Assembly: GCF_000720765.1 (NCBI RefSeq)
Contig: NZ_JODC01000025.1
Span: 1 to 64,000, forward strand
Length of the DNA: 64,000 nucleotides
DNA from: Streptomyces sp. NRRL S-646
Lineage (GTDB): Bacteria; Actinomycetota; Actinomycetes; Streptomycetales; Streptomycetaceae
Direction: 5' to 3'
A program made the position numbers and the translations under genes. A model generated the notes under the pieces. The model saw only the letters and a list, made by a program, of their open reading frames with translations, was not told the origin of the DNA and searched no databases. Positions 40,007 to 52,529 of this stretch are shown here, piece by piece (positions within the stretch are counted from its first letter, which is position 1; every line of letters starts with the position of its first letter).

Positions 40007-42759
40007 ATGTCCTCCCTGACGTACGACCTCACGCTCGCCGGCCTCTCCGTCGGCAGCGCGGCCGCGCTCACCGGAATCGGCCTGATCGTGACGTACCGCG
40101 CGACCGGCGTACTCAACTTCGCGCACGGCGCGATCGCGATGGTGTGCGCGTATGTGCTGCGGCAGTGCGTGGTCGAGTGGGGCTGGCCGCTGTGGCCGGC
40201 GGCGACAGTGACACTCGTCGTCCTGGCCCCGGCGATCGGTGTGGCCCTGGAACGGTTCGTCTTCCGGCCGCTCGCCGTCCTGGGCAGCGACCCGGCGCAG
40301 ACGCTCGTCGCGTCCATCGGTGTCTTTGTGCTGCTGGTCGGCGGGGCCGCGCTGGTGTGGGGGCAGGGGGCGCGGGACGACGCCCCGGAACTGGTGTCGG
40401 AGGACCCGTGGGGCCAGCTGGCCGTGGTGCTCGTGCTGGCCGTGGGCGTCGGGGCCGTGATTCGCTGGACGCGGTTCGGGCGGGAGCTGCGGGCCGTGGT
40501 CGACGACCGGCAGCTCGCGGTGCTCGGCGGGATCGACGCGGACCGGGTGGCGGCGGCGGGCTGGGCGTTCGGTGCGTTCACGGCGGGCCTGACGGGCGCG
40601 CTGCTGGCGCCGTACGTGCGCCTCGACCCGTACGGGCTGCCACTGCTCGTCATGGAGGTGATGGCGGTCGCGGTGGCGGCGCGGATGCGGAACCTGCCGG
40701 TGGCCGTCGTCGTGGCGCTGGGCATCGGGATCGCGCAGAGCCAGCTGACGCGGCTGCATCCCTCCGGCTGGGGCGAGCCGCTGCTGCAGGCGGTGGGCGC
40801 GAACCTGTTCGTGGTGGCGCTGCTCGTCGCGTCCTTGGTGCTGCCCCGCATCGGCACCCGCGACGCGCTCCCCCGCACGGCCACCGCGCGCGTGCCGACA
40901 CCGCCGGGGGCATGGATCGTGGCCGTCGTCCTGTTCCTGCTCCCCCTGGGTTTCGCCGGTTCGGACCTGCACACCTCGGTCCAGGTGCCGGCGCTGGGTG
41001 TGGTCCTGCTGTCCCTGGTGGTGGTCACCGGCCGGGGCGGTCAGATCTCCCTGGGACAGGCCGCGTACGCGGGCCTGGGTGCCCTGTTCACGGCCCTCCT
41101 CGCAGCGGGCCGTTTCCCGGGGCTGCCGCACCTGCCCGAACTGGCCGCCCTGGCAGTGGCGGTCGTCCTGGTCGCTCCCCTGGGCCTGCTGACGGGCTGG
41201 CCGGCGATCGGCCGCCAGGGCCTCGCCCTCGCGCTGGCGACGTTCGCGGTGGGCGTCGGCGTGAGCCGCTTCGTGTTCGCGCAGCCGTACGCCACCTCGG
41301 GCCTCTCCCTGGACCGCCCGGCGGGCTTCGACGGCGACCGCGCCTACTACGTCCTCGAACTGGCCCTGCTGGCAGTCGCGTTGCTGGCCACGCGGGCGCT
41401 GCGCCGAGGCCGCACGGGCCGGGCTCTCGCGGCGATGCGGGACCACGAGTCCGGCGCGTCGGCGGCGGGCGTCCAGGTCCCCTCCCTGAAACTGCTTGCC
41501 TTCGTCTCGGGCGCTGCCCTGGCCGCGCTCGGCGGCGGCATGCTCGGCATGGGCCTGCGGGCCTTCGACCCGGGCGCCTACGACCCGGTGCGCGGCCTGC
41601 TGTGGTTCGCCGCCGTCGTGGTACTGGGCGCCGACAGCACTCTGGGCGCCCTGGCCGCGGCCGCCCTCCTGGTGGGCCTCGACGCGGGCGCCCGCGGCGG
41701 CGTGGCGGCAGCACTGATCGGCGTACTGGCGCTGCTCGTCGGCCGCTTCCCCGGGGGCCCGTACGAGGCGCTGCGGGCGGCCGGGGCGCGACTTCGACTG
41801 CGGAGGACGGCGCACCTTACGGCGTTGGGGACGCGGGTGCGCAGGAGGCTACGACCCGCACAGGAAGGGCTCGCATCGCCCCGCCCGGCCCTGGCGGGGG
41901 CGACCACGGCGCCGCGTGGCGCTGCATCTGCGCGAATTCGACCGGCAGCCGCCGACGGCGCTCCACCCCCACAGGGGCCACCCGCACCCGACGACGAAAG
42001 GGATACGGGTCGTGCGGGTGGGAACACAAACCCGGCCGAAGGCCGGGTGCACCACAACCCACCTGCACCCACCCTCAATGCCCGCCACCTCCACGCCCGC
42101 TACGGCGGCTTCACCGCCCTCGACGGCGTCGACCTGGACGTCCCCCCGGGACAGATCACCGCCATCGTCGGCCCCAACGGCGCAGGAAAGAGCACCCTGT
42201 TCCACTGCCTGGCAGGCACCCTGCACCCCGCCCACGGCCAAGTGCGCCTGGGCACAAAGAACATCACGCGGCTCGCCGCCCACACCCGCACCCGCCTGGG
42301 CATCGCCCGCACCTTCCAACAGCTCGCCGTCTTCGCGTCATTGACCGTCGCCGAGAACGTCCGCGTAGGCGCCGAGCAGGGCCGGGTGCACGACCCCCGA
42401 GCCGTGGAGCGCGCCCTTCGGCTGCTGGCGCTCGACGGTCCCGTACGGGCCCTGCCCGCCGCAGATCTCCCCACCGGCACACTGCGCCGCGTAGAACTGG
42501 CCCGGGCCCTGGCGGGCAGCCCCCGGGTGCTGCTGCTCGACGAGCCCGCAGCCGGCCTCGACAACATCGAAGTCGCCGCTCTGGCACGGGTGCTGAAGGC
42601 CCTGGCGGCCGACGGCACCGCCCTCCTCGTGGTCGAGCACGACCTCGACCTGGTCGCCGACCTCGCGGACGTCGTGCACGTCATGACGGCGGGCCGCATC
42701 GTCGCCTCCGGCCCACCCGCGCACGTACTCGACGCCCTCGGCACCGGGGAGGGGGGCGC

Positions 42760-42763
<4 letters not shown>
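40007..42763 (+). CDS. fused ABC transporter: two LivH/LivM permeases plus LivG ATPase
   Basis: 918 residues in one open frame. Residues about 1-285 are a LivH-type permease (GIGLIVTYRATGVLNFAHGAIAM is diagnostic), 300-600 a LivM-type permease (GRGGQISLGQAAYAGLGALF, AAMRDHESGASAAGV), about 605-690 an Ala/Pro/Arg linker, and 695-918 a LivG ATPase (Walker A GPNGAGKST, signature region LPTGTLRRVELARAL, Walker B LLLDEP, H-loop VEHD). Normally these are three genes. The linker DNA contains a long imperfect hairpin (CACCCGCAC...GTGCGGGTG), so fusion may have followed insertion of an intergenic-type repeat. An internal GTG at 42047 could start a separate LivG. Confidence 0.85.
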
Positions 42764-44933
<2,170 letters not shown>

Positions 44934-45273
44934 CTAAGGAGCCTGTCGAGGCGTCAGCAACCAACTGCTTGTCATTCCAGGCCAGTTCGCCGTTACCGCG
45001 GGTATCGGCATTTTCCGGCCACCCACTTAATTCGCCGATTTCACGATTTGTCGACCAAGGGGCCCGAGGATCTGTGACTCACTTCACGCAACCAACTTCC
45101 TTGGGTTTCCAAGGAATTGACGGTGAGTGCCCGATTCCGCACCTGCGGTGACCCTGTGCGGTGGATGGTTCGATTCCGTTCGTCCTGGAGCGTGACTCCC
45201 GCCACAGATCGCCCGTTGTCTCCTTCATGAGCCCGGGACCCGCCCGGTTCACACTTCCCGAGGGGAGCCACCC

Positions 45274-46056
45274 GTGCCGCGCATGCTCGACGTCAGCGAC
45301 GAGGTACGCGCCGAGATCGGCGACGAAGAGGCCGACCGGCTGCTCGCCGGAGAGAACGCCCCCGGCAGCTACGACTGCACCTCCTGCCGCACCCCGGGCG
45401 ACTCCGAACAGGAGCGCACCAGCACCGTCCTGTTCGTCGGCGAGGAGACCGCCGTCCTCGCCTTCGCCCACGCCACCTGCCTGCCCTCGCAGGTCGTCCA
45501 GGTCACCGAGGAGCAGCTCCGGGGCGCCGTGCGGTCCATCTCCGGGGACACCGTGGACCTGGACCCCGACCAGGTCGTCCCCGAGCAGGCCGTGCTCGGT
45601 GTGACCAGCGGACTCGTCCTGATCGCCGGAGAGTTGCACCCGGCGCTGGTCGTCGAGCCGACCGGGCCCATCGTGCGGCCGGGCACGACCGGGCTCGGCG
45701 ACGACTTCCTGCCGCTGCTGATCGAGCAGGGGTTCATGCCGCTCATGGAGCTGTCCGAGGTGCCGCCCGTGCTGCACGGCTGGTCGGTGCTGCTCGCCAT
45801 GGGCCAGCTGCACGCCGTACTGCAGCCCGGCACGAACGGCGGGCAGCCGGTGGCGTGGTGGCAGGCGCATCAGCCGCTGCAGGTGACCGACGGCTGGCGG
45901 GCCGCCGCCAACAAGCATCAGCAGGTGCTCATGTTCGCCGCACCGGTGGGGTCCATCGGGCGTCAGCCCCGGGAGGACCTGCTGAGGGACGCGCTGGACA
46001 AGGCGGCGGCCAACGGGCAGCTGGTCGGCGTCGCCATGCCGCTCGCGGGGACGTGA
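45274..46056 (+). CDS. conserved hypothetical protein
   Basis: 260 residues from a GTG with GGGGAG six bases upstream. The N-terminus has a CxxC pair (YDCTSCRT) and an acidic patch; the middle (LVLIAGELHPALVVEPTGPIVRPGTTGLGDDFLPLLIEQGF) and C-terminus look like an alpha/beta fold. No signal peptide or membrane helix is seen. The family appears common in Streptomyces but I cannot assign a role. The upstream gap also serves the Rpf gene. The stop is 61 bases before the next small gene. Confidence 0.75.
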   Translation: MPRMLDVSDEVRAEIGDEEADRLLAGENAPGSYDCTSCRTPGDSEQERTSTVLFVGEETAVLAFAHATCLPSQVVQVTEEQLRGAVRSISGDTVDLDPDQVVPEQAVLGVTSGLVLIAGELHPALVVEPTGPIVRPGTTGLGDDFLPLLIEQGFMPLMELSEVPPVLHGWSVLLAMGQLHAVLQPGTNGGQPVAWWQAHQPLQVTDGWRAAANKHQQVLMFAAPVGSIGRQPREDLLRDALDKAAANGQLVGVAMPLAGT

Positions 46057-46117
46057 GAACACCCAAAGAGGCGGATACCAACCGCATCCCTTGAACTTCG
46101 GGGTCGTTTGGACATAC

Positions 46118-46468
46118 GTGCACGCATACGACATTCCCCGCCGCCAGTCCTACCAGCCGATTCCCTCCGCCCGCTCGGCCCAGGACATTTCGGGCAGCCA
46201 CTCGGCCACGCCCATCTACGACGCGCTCTGGTCCGAGTACGTCAAGTCCTTCCGCACGCTGCCGGGTGACCGCAGTGGCGAGGAGAACCTGGGGTTCACC
46301 GCCTTCGGGAACATTCCGACCAGTGCGGAGCCGCACGGAGGTCACCGGCCGGGGTCGTTCAGCAGCTCGTACAGCGCCTACAGCGCCGGGGCGTACAGCG
46401 CCCGGCAGCAGTCGCAGTGGCAGCGCGTGCCGGCCGCACTGCCACCCGGTCCGCGCGGCGTTCGCTGA
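46118..46468 (+). CDS. small hypothetical protein with TPIYD motif
   Basis: 116 residues from a GTG. A Tyr/Ser-rich, mostly disordered protein with one conserved-looking block: SATPIYDALWSEYVKSFRTLPGDRSGEENLGF. The C-terminal half is low complexity with SYSAYSAG-type repeats. I recognise the TPIYD block from small Streptomyces hypothetical proteins but know no function. No ribosome-binding site decides between this GTG and a TTG 27 bases earlier. A strong terminator follows. Confidence 0.65.
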   Translation: MHAYDIPRRQSYQPIPSARSAQDISGSHSATPIYDALWSEYVKSFRTLPGDRSGEENLGFTAFGNIPTSAEPHGGHRPGSFSSSYSAYSAGAYSARQQSQWQRVPAALPPGPRGVR

Positions 46469-46487
46469 GACGGCTGAGACAGCCGGC

Positions 46488-46531
46488 ACATGGGGGAGGG
46501 CGGTCCCGATCGGGACCGCCCTCCCCCATGT
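46488..46531. terminator. strong bidirectional terminator before der
   Basis: ACATGGGGGAGGGCGGTCCC and its exact complement form a perfect 20-bp stem with a GATC loop, between convergent genes. Confidence 0.92.
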
Positions 46532-46536
46532 CTCGC

Positions 46537-48018
46537 CTACTTCTTCTTGTTGCCGCGCTTCTCGCGCACCCGCACCGAGATATGGATCGGCGTCCCCTCG
46601 AAGCCGAACTCCTCGCGCAGCCGGCGCTCGATGAAGCGCCGGTAGCCCGCCTCGATGAACCCGGAGGCGAACAGCACGAACCGCGGGGGCTTGGTGCCGG
46701 CCTGGGTACCGAAGAGGATGCGGGGCTGCTTGCCGCCGCGGATCGGGTGCGGGTGGGCGGCGACCAGCTCGCCCAGGAAGGCGTTCAGACGGCCCGTCGG
46801 GACGCGGGTCTCCCAGCCCGCCAGCGCGGTCTCGATCGCCGGGACCAGCTTCTCCATGTGGCGGCCGGTGCGGGCGGAGACGTTCACCCGGGGCGCCCAG
46901 GCGACCTGACCGAACTCGGTCTCGATCTCCCGCTCCAGGTAGTAGCGGCGCTCCTCGTCGAGGGTGTCCCACTTGTTGTAGGCGATGACGATCGCGCGGC
47001 CCGCGTCGACGGCCATGGTGACGATCCGCTGGTCCTGGACCGAGATGGACTCGGAGCCGTCGATCAGGATGACCGCGACCTCGGCCTTCTCCACGGCGGC
47101 GGCGGTACGCAGCGAGGCGTAGTAGTCGGCGCCCTGCTGGAGGTGGACCCGCTTGCGGATACCGGCGGTGTCGACGAACTTCCAGGTGACACCGCCGAGT
47201 TCGATCAGCTCGTCGACCGGGTCACGGGTGGTGCCGGCCATCTCGTTGACGACGACCCGCTCCTCGCCGGCCACCTTGTTCAGCAGCGAGGACTTGCCGA
47301 CGTTCGGGCGGCCGATCAGCGCGATCCGGCGGGGGCCGCCGATCCCGGCGCCGCCGAAGGTCTGCTCGGGCGCCTCCGGCAGGGCCTCCAGGACGGCGTC
47401 CAGCATGTCGCCGGTGCCCCGGCCGTGCAGCGCGGAGACGGGGTGCGGCTCGCCGAGGCCCAGGGACCACAGGTACGCCGCGTCGGACTCTCCGCTCAGG
47501 CCGTCGACCTTGTTGGCGGCCAGCACCACGGGCTTTCCGGCCTTGCGCAGCAGTCGTACGACCGCCTCGTCGGTGTCGGTGGCGCCCACCTTGGCGTCCA
47601 CGACGAACACGACGGCGTCGGCGGCCTCGATCGCGTACTCGGCCTGCGCGGCCACGGAGGCGTCGATACCGAGGACGTCCTGCTCCCAGCCGCCGGTGTC
47701 GACGACCTTGAAGCGGCGGCCCGACCACTCGGCCTCGTAGGTGACGCGGTCGCGGGTGACGCCGGGCTTGTCCTCCACGACTGCCTCGCGCCGCCCGATG
47801 ATGCGGTTCACGAGAGTCGATTTGCCGACATTCGGGCGGCCGACGACGGCGAGGACGGGCAGCGGGCCGTGACCGGCCTCTTCGATGGCACCCTCGACGT
47901 CCTCGAGGTCGAAGCCCTCTTCCGCGGCGAGCTCCATGAAGTCCGCGTACTCGGCGTCGCCAAGTGCTCCGTGGTCGTGCTCCTCGCCCGAGCCGTCGGA
48001 GTGGATGTGGTCGTTCAT
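46537..48018 (-). CDS. der: GTPase Der (EngA), ribosome assembly
   Basis: 493 residues. Two GTPase domains in tandem: [14 protein letters not shown] (about residue 60) with DTGGW and NKVD, and [14 protein letters not shown] (about residue 230) with DTAGI and NKWD, followed by the KH-like C-terminal domain ([27 protein letters not shown]...). Der is essential for 50S subunit maturation. The N-terminal 50 residues are an acidic extension typical of actinobacteria. It ends the aroH-tyrA-cmk-plsC-der series; the stop is followed directly by a perfect 20-bp terminator. Confidence 0.97.
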   Translation of the reverse strand: MNDHIHSDGSGEEHDHGALGDAEYADFMELAAEEGFDLEDVEGAIEEAGHGPLPVLAVVGRPNVGKSTLVNRIIGRREAVVEDKPGVTRDRVTYEAEWSGRRFKVVDTGGWEQDVLGIDASVAAQAEYAIEAADAVVFVVDAKVGATDTDEAVVRLLRKAGKPVVLAANKVDGLSGESDAAYLWSLGLGEPHPVSALHGRGTGDMLDAVLEALPEAPEQTFGGAGIGGPRRIALIGRPNVGKSSLLNKVAGEERVVVNEMAGTTRDPVDELIELGGVTWKFVDTAGIRKRVHLQQGADYYASLRTAAAVEKAEVAVILIDGSESISVQDQRIVTMAVDAGRAIVIAYNKWDTLDEERRYYLEREIETEFGQVAWAPRVNVSARTGRHMEKLVPAIETALAGWETRVPTGRLNAFLGELVAAHPHPIRGGKQPRILFGTQAGTKPPRFVLFASGFIEAGYRRFIERRLREEFGFEGTPIHISVRVREKRGNKKK

Positions 48019-48085
48019 GAAGTCCGTACCTCGTCGTTCATCGTGGTGCGGTGGAACATCCGGCTTCTTCCGGCTGGTCCACTAC

Positions 48086-48769
48086 TCATAGTGTCGCCTG
48101 GCGACCGGTCAGTCGCCTGGCGTTTTCCAGGTGTGCGGTGAGCTGCTTCTGGATGCGTTCGGTCGCCTCGTCGAGCGCCTTGCGCGTGCGCCGTCCGCTG
48201 CCGTCGCCCGCCTCGAAGGGGTCGCCGAAGACGACGTCTATACGGCTGCGCAGCGGAGGCAGCCCCTTTATCAACCGACCCGGCCGCTCCGAACTTCCCA
48301 GTACGGCGACCGGGACGACCGGTGCTCCACTGCGTACGGCGAAGTAGGCGAGGCCGGCGCGCAGCGAGGCGAAGTCGCCCTCGCCGCGAGTGCCCTCCGG
48401 GAAGATGCCGAGGACTCCGCCGGCCGACAGGACGTCCAGGGCCTGCGTGATCGCCCCGCGGTCGGCGACCGAGCGGTCCACCTTCAGCTGGCCGATGCCC
48501 AGCAGGAACGGGTCGAGCGGGCCGATGAACGCCTCTTTCTTGATCAGGAAGTGCGTCGGCCGGGGCGCCACGCCCATGACCATCGGTCCGTCGATGTTGT
48601 GGGAGTGGTTGACGGCGAAGATCACCGGGCCGGTGGCGGGTACCTTCCAGGAGCCCAGCACCCGCGGCTTCCACAGCCCGTACATCAGGCCGACGCCGAT
48701 CCGCCGCCCGACCTCGGCGCCTTTCTCGGACGGGACGGCTTTCCCGGAAGGGACGGAGGGTGCGGTCAC
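48086..48769 (-). CDS. 1-acyl-sn-glycerol-3-phosphate acyltransferase (PlsC family)
   Basis: 227 residues from the GTG in GTGA overlap with the cmk stop. Acyltransferase motifs: VNHSHNIDGP (NHX4D catalytic pair, His and Asp), then FPEGTRGEGDF (motif III) and VPVAVLGS (motif IV). This makes phosphatidic acid from lysophosphatidic acid. The cmk-plsC-der arrangement is common in actinobacteria. A 67-bp gap precedes der, so der may have its own promoter. Confidence 0.92.
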   Translation of the reverse strand: MTAPSVPSGKAVPSEKGAEVGRRIGVGLMYGLWKPRVLGSWKVPATGPVIFAVNHSHNIDGPMVMGVAPRPTHFLIKKEAFIGPLDPFLLGIGQLKVDRSVADRGAITQALDVLSAGGVLGIFPEGTRGEGDFASLRAGLAYFAVRSGAPVVPVAVLGSSERPGRLIKGLPPLRSRIDVVFGDPFEAGDGSGRRTRKALDEATERIQKQLTAHLENARRLTGRQATL

Positions 48770-49452
48770 TTCCCGGCCCGCTTCTCCTCGACGAGGGTGA
48801 CGACGCACTCGATGACCTGCGCGAGGGTGAGGTCGGTGGTGTCCACCTCGACGGCGTCGTCCGCCTTGGCGAGCGGCGAGGTCTTACGGCTGGAGTCGGC
48901 GGCGTCGCGCTTGATCAGCGCCTCACGGGTGGCGTGCACGTCGGCACCCTTGAGCTCACCGCTGCGGCGGGCGGCGCGGGCCTCCGGCGAGGCGGTGAGG
49001 AAGATCTTCAGGTCGGCGTCGGGCAGCACGGTCGTACCGATGTCACGGCCCTCGACGACGATGCCGTGCTCCGCGGAGGTGGCCAGCGAGCGCTGCAGCT
49101 CGGTGATCCGGGCGCGCACCTCGGGCACCGCGCTGACCGCGCTGACCTTGGAGCTGACCTCCTGGGTGCGGATCGGGCCGGACACGTCGGTGCCGTCGAC
49201 CTCGATGGTCGGGTTGGCCGGGTCCGTGCCGGAGACGATCTCGGCCTTGCCCGCCACGGCGGCGATCGCGGAGGCGTCGTCGATGTCGATCCCGTTGTTC
49301 ACCATCCACCAGGTGATCGCCCGGTACTGGGCACCGGTGTCCAAGTAGCTCAGACCGAGCTGCGCGGCGACGGCCTTCGACGTGCTCGACTTGCCCGTGC
49401 CGGCCGGGCCGTCGATGGCGACAATCACGGGCTTGGCGACGCCGTTTTCCAC
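48766..49452 (-). CDS. cmk: cytidylate kinase
   Basis: 228 residues. P-loop IDGPAGTGKSSTSKA, the CMP-binding LDTGAQYRAIT segment, and VVEGRDIGTTVLPDADLKIFLTASPEARAARR are all present. Phosphorylates CMP/dCMP to the diphosphate. GTG start preceded by GGAAGG. The stop is coupled to the acyltransferase start (GTGA). It follows tyrA by 133 bp. Confidence 0.96.
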   Translation of the reverse strand: MENGVAKPVIVAIDGPAGTGKSSTSKAVAAQLGLSYLDTGAQYRAITWWMVNNGIDIDDASAIAAVAGKAEIVSGTDPANPTIEVDGTDVSGPIRTQEVSSKVSAVSAVPEVRARITELQRSLATSAEHGIVVEGRDIGTTVLPDADLKIFLTASPEARAARRSGELKGADVHATREALIKRDAADSSRKTSPLAKADDAVEVDTTDLTLAQVIECVVTLVEEKRAGK

Positions 49453-49585
49453 GGGGGGACACCTTCCTGGTGCGGTGTGGTGGGTAGGTGGGGCCGCGAT
49501 CGTGCCCTGAACAAGGTTACTGGCTCGCCGGAACCCTTCTTACAGGCGGATGATCCCGGGGATCACTGTGCAGGGGTGCGGTTGG

Positions 49586-50671
49586 TCACTGCCGGATCGC
49601 CCACCCTCGCTCCCGCAGGGCCGCCGTGAGGACCGGTGCCGTCTGCGGCTCCACCATCAGCTGGACCAGACCCGCCTGCTGGCCGGTCGCATGCTCGATG
49701 CGTACGTCCTCGATGTTGACCCCAGCCCGGCCCGCGTCGGCGAAGATCCGCGCCAGCTGGCCCGGCTGGTCGTCGATGAGGACGGCCACGACCTCGTACG
49801 CCCGTGGAGCGGACCCGTGCTTGCCGGGGACCCGCACCTGGCCGGCGTTCCCGCGCCGCAGGACGTCCTCGATGCCCAGGACGCCCTCACCGCGCTTGGC
49901 CTCGTCGGAGGACTGCAGGGACCGCAGTGCCTGCACCGTCTCGTCCAGGTCGGCGGCGACGTCGGAGAGCAGGTCGGCGACCGGGCCGGGGTTCGCGGAG
50001 AGGATGTCGATCCACATCCGGGGGTCGGAGGCGGCGATCCGGGTCACGTCGCGGATGCCCTGACCGCACAGTCGTACGGCCGCCTCCTCGGCGTTCTCCA
50101 GGCGCGCGGCGACCATGCTGGAGACGAGGTGCGGCATGTGCGAGACCAGCGCCACCGCGCGGTCGTGGGCGTCGGCGTCCATGACGACCGGGACGGCCCG
50201 GCAGTGCGAGACCAGCTCCAGGGCGAGGTTCAGCACCTCGGTGTCGGTGTCCCGGGTCGGCGTCAGCACCCAGGGGCGGCCCTCGAAGAGGTCACCGGTC
50301 GCCGCCAGCGGGCCGGACTTCTCGCGGCCCGACATGGGGTGGGTGCCGATGTACGCGGACAGGTCCAGGCCCAGCGCCTCCAGCTCGCGGCGCGGGCCGC
50401 CCTTGACGCTGGCCACGTCGAGGTAGCCGCGGGCCGCACCCCGGCGCATGGCGTCGGCCAGCACCCCGGCCACATGGGCGGGAGGCGCGGCGACGATCGC
50501 GAGGTCGACCGGCCCGCCGGGGGCCTCGTCGGTGCCGGCGCCGAGCGCGGCGGCCGTACGGGCCTGCTCGGGGTCGTGGTCGGCGAGGTGGACGACGACG
50601 CCCCGCTGGGACAGGGCGATGGCGGCGGACGTACCGATGAGCCCGGTGCCGATGACGAGCGCGGTTCTCAC
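49586..50671 (-). CDS. tyrA: prephenate dehydrogenase with ACT domain
   Basis: 361 residues from the GTG that overlaps the aroH stop (GTGA). N-terminal Rossmann motif VIGTGLIGTSAAIAL, HPMSGREKSGP and the DRAVALVSHMPHLVSSMVA region mark a TyrA-type dehydrogenase. A C-terminal ACT domain begins near residue 285 (AYEVVAVLIDDQPGQLARIFADAGRAGVNIEDVRIEH), for allosteric feedback by an amino acid such as tyrosine. It oxidatively decarboxylates prephenate or arogenate for tyrosine synthesis. Coupled to aroH, which makes its substrate. Confidence 0.96.
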   Translation of the reverse strand: MRTALVIGTGLIGTSAAIALSQRGVVVHLADHDPEQARTAAALGAGTDEAPGGPVDLAIVAAPPAHVAGVLADAMRRGAARGYLDVASVKGGPRRELEALGLDLSAYIGTHPMSGREKSGPLAATGDLFEGRPWVLTPTRDTDTEVLNLALELVSHCRAVPVVMDADAHDRAVALVSHMPHLVSSMVAARLENAEEAAVRLCGQGIRDVTRIAASDPRMWIDILSANPGPVADLLSDVAADLDETVQALRSLQSSDEAKRGEGVLGIEDVLRRGNAGQVRVPGKHGSAPRAYEVVAVLIDDQPGQLARIFADAGRAGVNIEDVRIEHATGQQAGLVQLMVEPQTAPVLTAALRERGWAIRQ

Positions 50672-51030
50672 TGGGCGATGTCCTTGCGCAGGGCGGCCGC
50701 GGCGCCGAGGTAGACATGGGCGATGTCGGCGCGGGAGCGGTCCGACTCGATGTGCGCCAGGACGCGCACGACGCGCGGCATGGCGCCCGCGATGTCCAGT
50801 TCCTGGGCGCAGATCAGCGGTACGTCGACGATGCCGAGCTTGCGGGCGGCGGCCGCCGGGAAGTCGCTGTGCAGATCGGGTGTGGCCGTGAACCAGATGC
50901 TGATCAGGTCGTCGGCGGTCAGGGCGTTCCGCTCGAGGATGGCGGTGAGCAGGGCCCCGACCTGCTCGTCCATATGCCCGGCCTCGTCCCGTTCCAGTTG
51001 GACGGCTCCCCGGACCGCTCGTACCGCCAC
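50668..51030 (-). CDS. aroH: AroH-type chorismate mutase
   Basis: 120 residues, the AroH (trimeric, B. subtilis-type) fold rather than AroQ. RAVRGAVQLERDEAGHMDEQVGALLTAILERNALTADDLISIWFTATPDLHSDFPAAAAR includes the family motif IWFTATPDL and catalytic Arg residues near RGAVQ and later in LAHIES. Converts chorismate to prephenate. It is the first gene of the housekeeping operon, next to tyrA. The divergent upstream region (51031-51262, 232 bp) has no gene. Confidence 0.95.
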   Translation of the reverse strand: MAVRAVRGAVQLERDEAGHMDEQVGALLTAILERNALTADDLISIWFTATPDLHSDFPAAAARKLGIVDVPLICAQELDIAGAMPRVVRVLAHIESDRSRADIAHVYLGAAAALRKDIAQ

Positions 51031-51262
51031 GGCTCTGCTCCTCGCTGATGTACGGATCGGTTTCCTCGACCATCCAGCCTAGTCAGCCCGCGGCGGGCGG
51101 GTGCGCGACGCCCGCCCGCTGAGACGGCGGCTCCGATGCCCTGCCAATGTCACTGAATCGCCCCAATTTCGCTACTTGGGATGGCTCGCCCCTGTGCGCC
51201 TCTTTACGTCGGGGCCGCCGGTCCGCTCTGATGGCAGGACACTCGCCTCGGGGGAGGCCCGT

Positions 51263-51919
51263 ATGAAGCGCCCTGGACCGCTGCTCACCCTGCTCGCGGG
51301 ACTGCTGCTCGGCCTGTTCATGCTGTCGCTGAACGCGACGACGGGGACGAAGAGCGCCTCGTCCACGTACAAGGAGAAGTCGCCCGGCGTCACGGCCTCG
51401 CCGACTCCCTCCAGGACCACCACGTCGCCCAGTCCGTCGCCGTCGCGGGCGGCCGCGCCCCAGGGCGTCTACACCGGCCGTACCGACGACGACTCGTCCG
51501 CCGTGGCGGTCTCGCTGCGCGGAGGCAAGGCGATCGCGTACTTCTGCGACGGCCACAACATCGAGTCGTGGCTGAAGGGCACGGTGAAGGACGACGGCAG
51601 CCTGCGCCTGACCGGTGACCACGGAGCGAAGCTGAACGGCGCGGTGCGGGGCAAGCAGATCCGGGGCGCGGCCGAGGTCGGCGGCGGGCACTACGCCTTC
51701 ACCATCGACAAGGCGAAGAAGCCGTCCGGGATCTACCGGGCGAACAGCCAGGTCGCCGGCGCCAGGATCGCCGGCGGCTGGATCGTCCTGCCGGGCGGCA
51801 AGCAGGTCGGCATCGTCACCCGCGACGGAGCGCCCTCGGCCGCGCCGGCCATCGACCCCGAGACGGGCGCGGTGACGGTCGACGGACAGCGGCTGACGGC
51901 ACAACCCGTAACTCCTTAA
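51263..51919 (+). CDS. secreted or membrane-anchored hypothetical protein
   Basis: 218 residues. A membrane helix (about 5-23, LLTLLAGLLLGLFMLSL) then a Thr/Ser/Pro linker and a beta-rich domain (GVYTGRTDDDSSAVAVSLRGGKAIAYFCDGHNIESWLKGTVKDDGSLRLTGDHGAKL). No catalytic motif. It is the first of three closely spaced genes: 25 bases later comes a DUF6529 membrane protein, then the Rieske protein, so it may be part of an exported redox module. The start has GGGGAGG upstream. Confidence 0.75.
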   Translation: MKRPGPLLTLLAGLLLGLFMLSLNATTGTKSASSTYKEKSPGVTASPTPSRTTTSPSPSPSRAAAPQGVYTGRTDDDSSAVAVSLRGGKAIAYFCDGHNIESWLKGTVKDDGSLRLTGDHGAKLNGAVRGKQIRGAAEVGGGHYAFTIDKAKKPSGIYRANSQVAGARIAGGWIVLPGGKQVGIVTRDGAPSAAPAIDPETGAVTVDGQRLTAQPVTP

Positions 51920-51944
51920 TCCTCCTGACCTGGGAGACGACACC

Positions 51945-52529
51945 ATGACCGTCGACCCGAACGCCGCGACCCAGAGCTTCCCGCCTTCCGGACCCGCCCA
52001 TCGTGCCCCGGGCCCCGCCCGCTATCTCGTCCCGGCCCTGGTCGCCGCCGCGGTGGCCGTCGGCCTCGGCGTGTACGGCAAGGTCCACGACCCCACCGGG
52101 ACGGCCTTCAACCTGGCCGGGTTCAGCAGCACGGGCGCGGTGAAGTCGTGGCTGGCGTCGACCGCGTTCTTCTTCGCGCTCGTACAGCTGGTCAGCGCGT
52201 TCATGGTGTACGGCAAGCTGCCGGGCCCGCGCTGGGCGTCGGCGCTGCACCGCTGGTCGGGCCGGATCGCGTTCCTGGTGGCGGTCCCGGTCGCCGTGCA
52301 CTGCCTGTACGCGCTGGGCTACCAGACCTACGAAACGCGCGTGATGTGGCACTCTGCCCTGGGTTGCTTCTTCTTCGGTGCCTTCAGTGCCAAGATGCTG
52401 CTGCTTCGCTCTCAGCGGCTCCCCGGCTGGCTGCTGCCGCTCGTCGGCGGGCTGGTCTTCACCGTTCTCACCCTCATCTGGCTGACGTCCGCCCTCTGGT
52501 TCTTCCGCACGTTCGGAGTGACGACATGA
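51945..52529 (+). CDS. DUF6529-type membrane protein, cytochrome b561-like topology
   Basis: 194 residues, four membrane helices in about 25-180, with three His residues at helix ends (LHRWSGRIAFLVAVPVAVHCLY, WHSALGCFFFGAF) that could ligate heme as in cytochrome b561/ferric reductase-type proteins. The stop is joined ATGA to the Rieske gene start, a coupling that argues they act together. The direction of electron flow and partner are unknown. This pairing is a strong hint at a membrane quinone- or heme-to-Rieske electron chain. Confidence 0.75.
   Translation: MTVDPNAATQSFPPSGPAHRAPGPARYLVPALVAAAVAVGLGVYGKVHDPTGTAFNLAGFSSTGAVKSWLASTAFFFALVQLVSAFMVYGKLPGPRWASALHRWSGRIAFLVAVPVAVHCLYALGYQTYETRVMWHSALGCFFFGAFSAKMLLLRSQRLPGWLLPLVGGLVFTVLTLIWLTSALWFFRTFGVTT

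Noticed and set aside
46417..48141. 574-codon plus-strand frame opposite der
   Set aside because: Shadow of der; no domain, composition of antisense frames.
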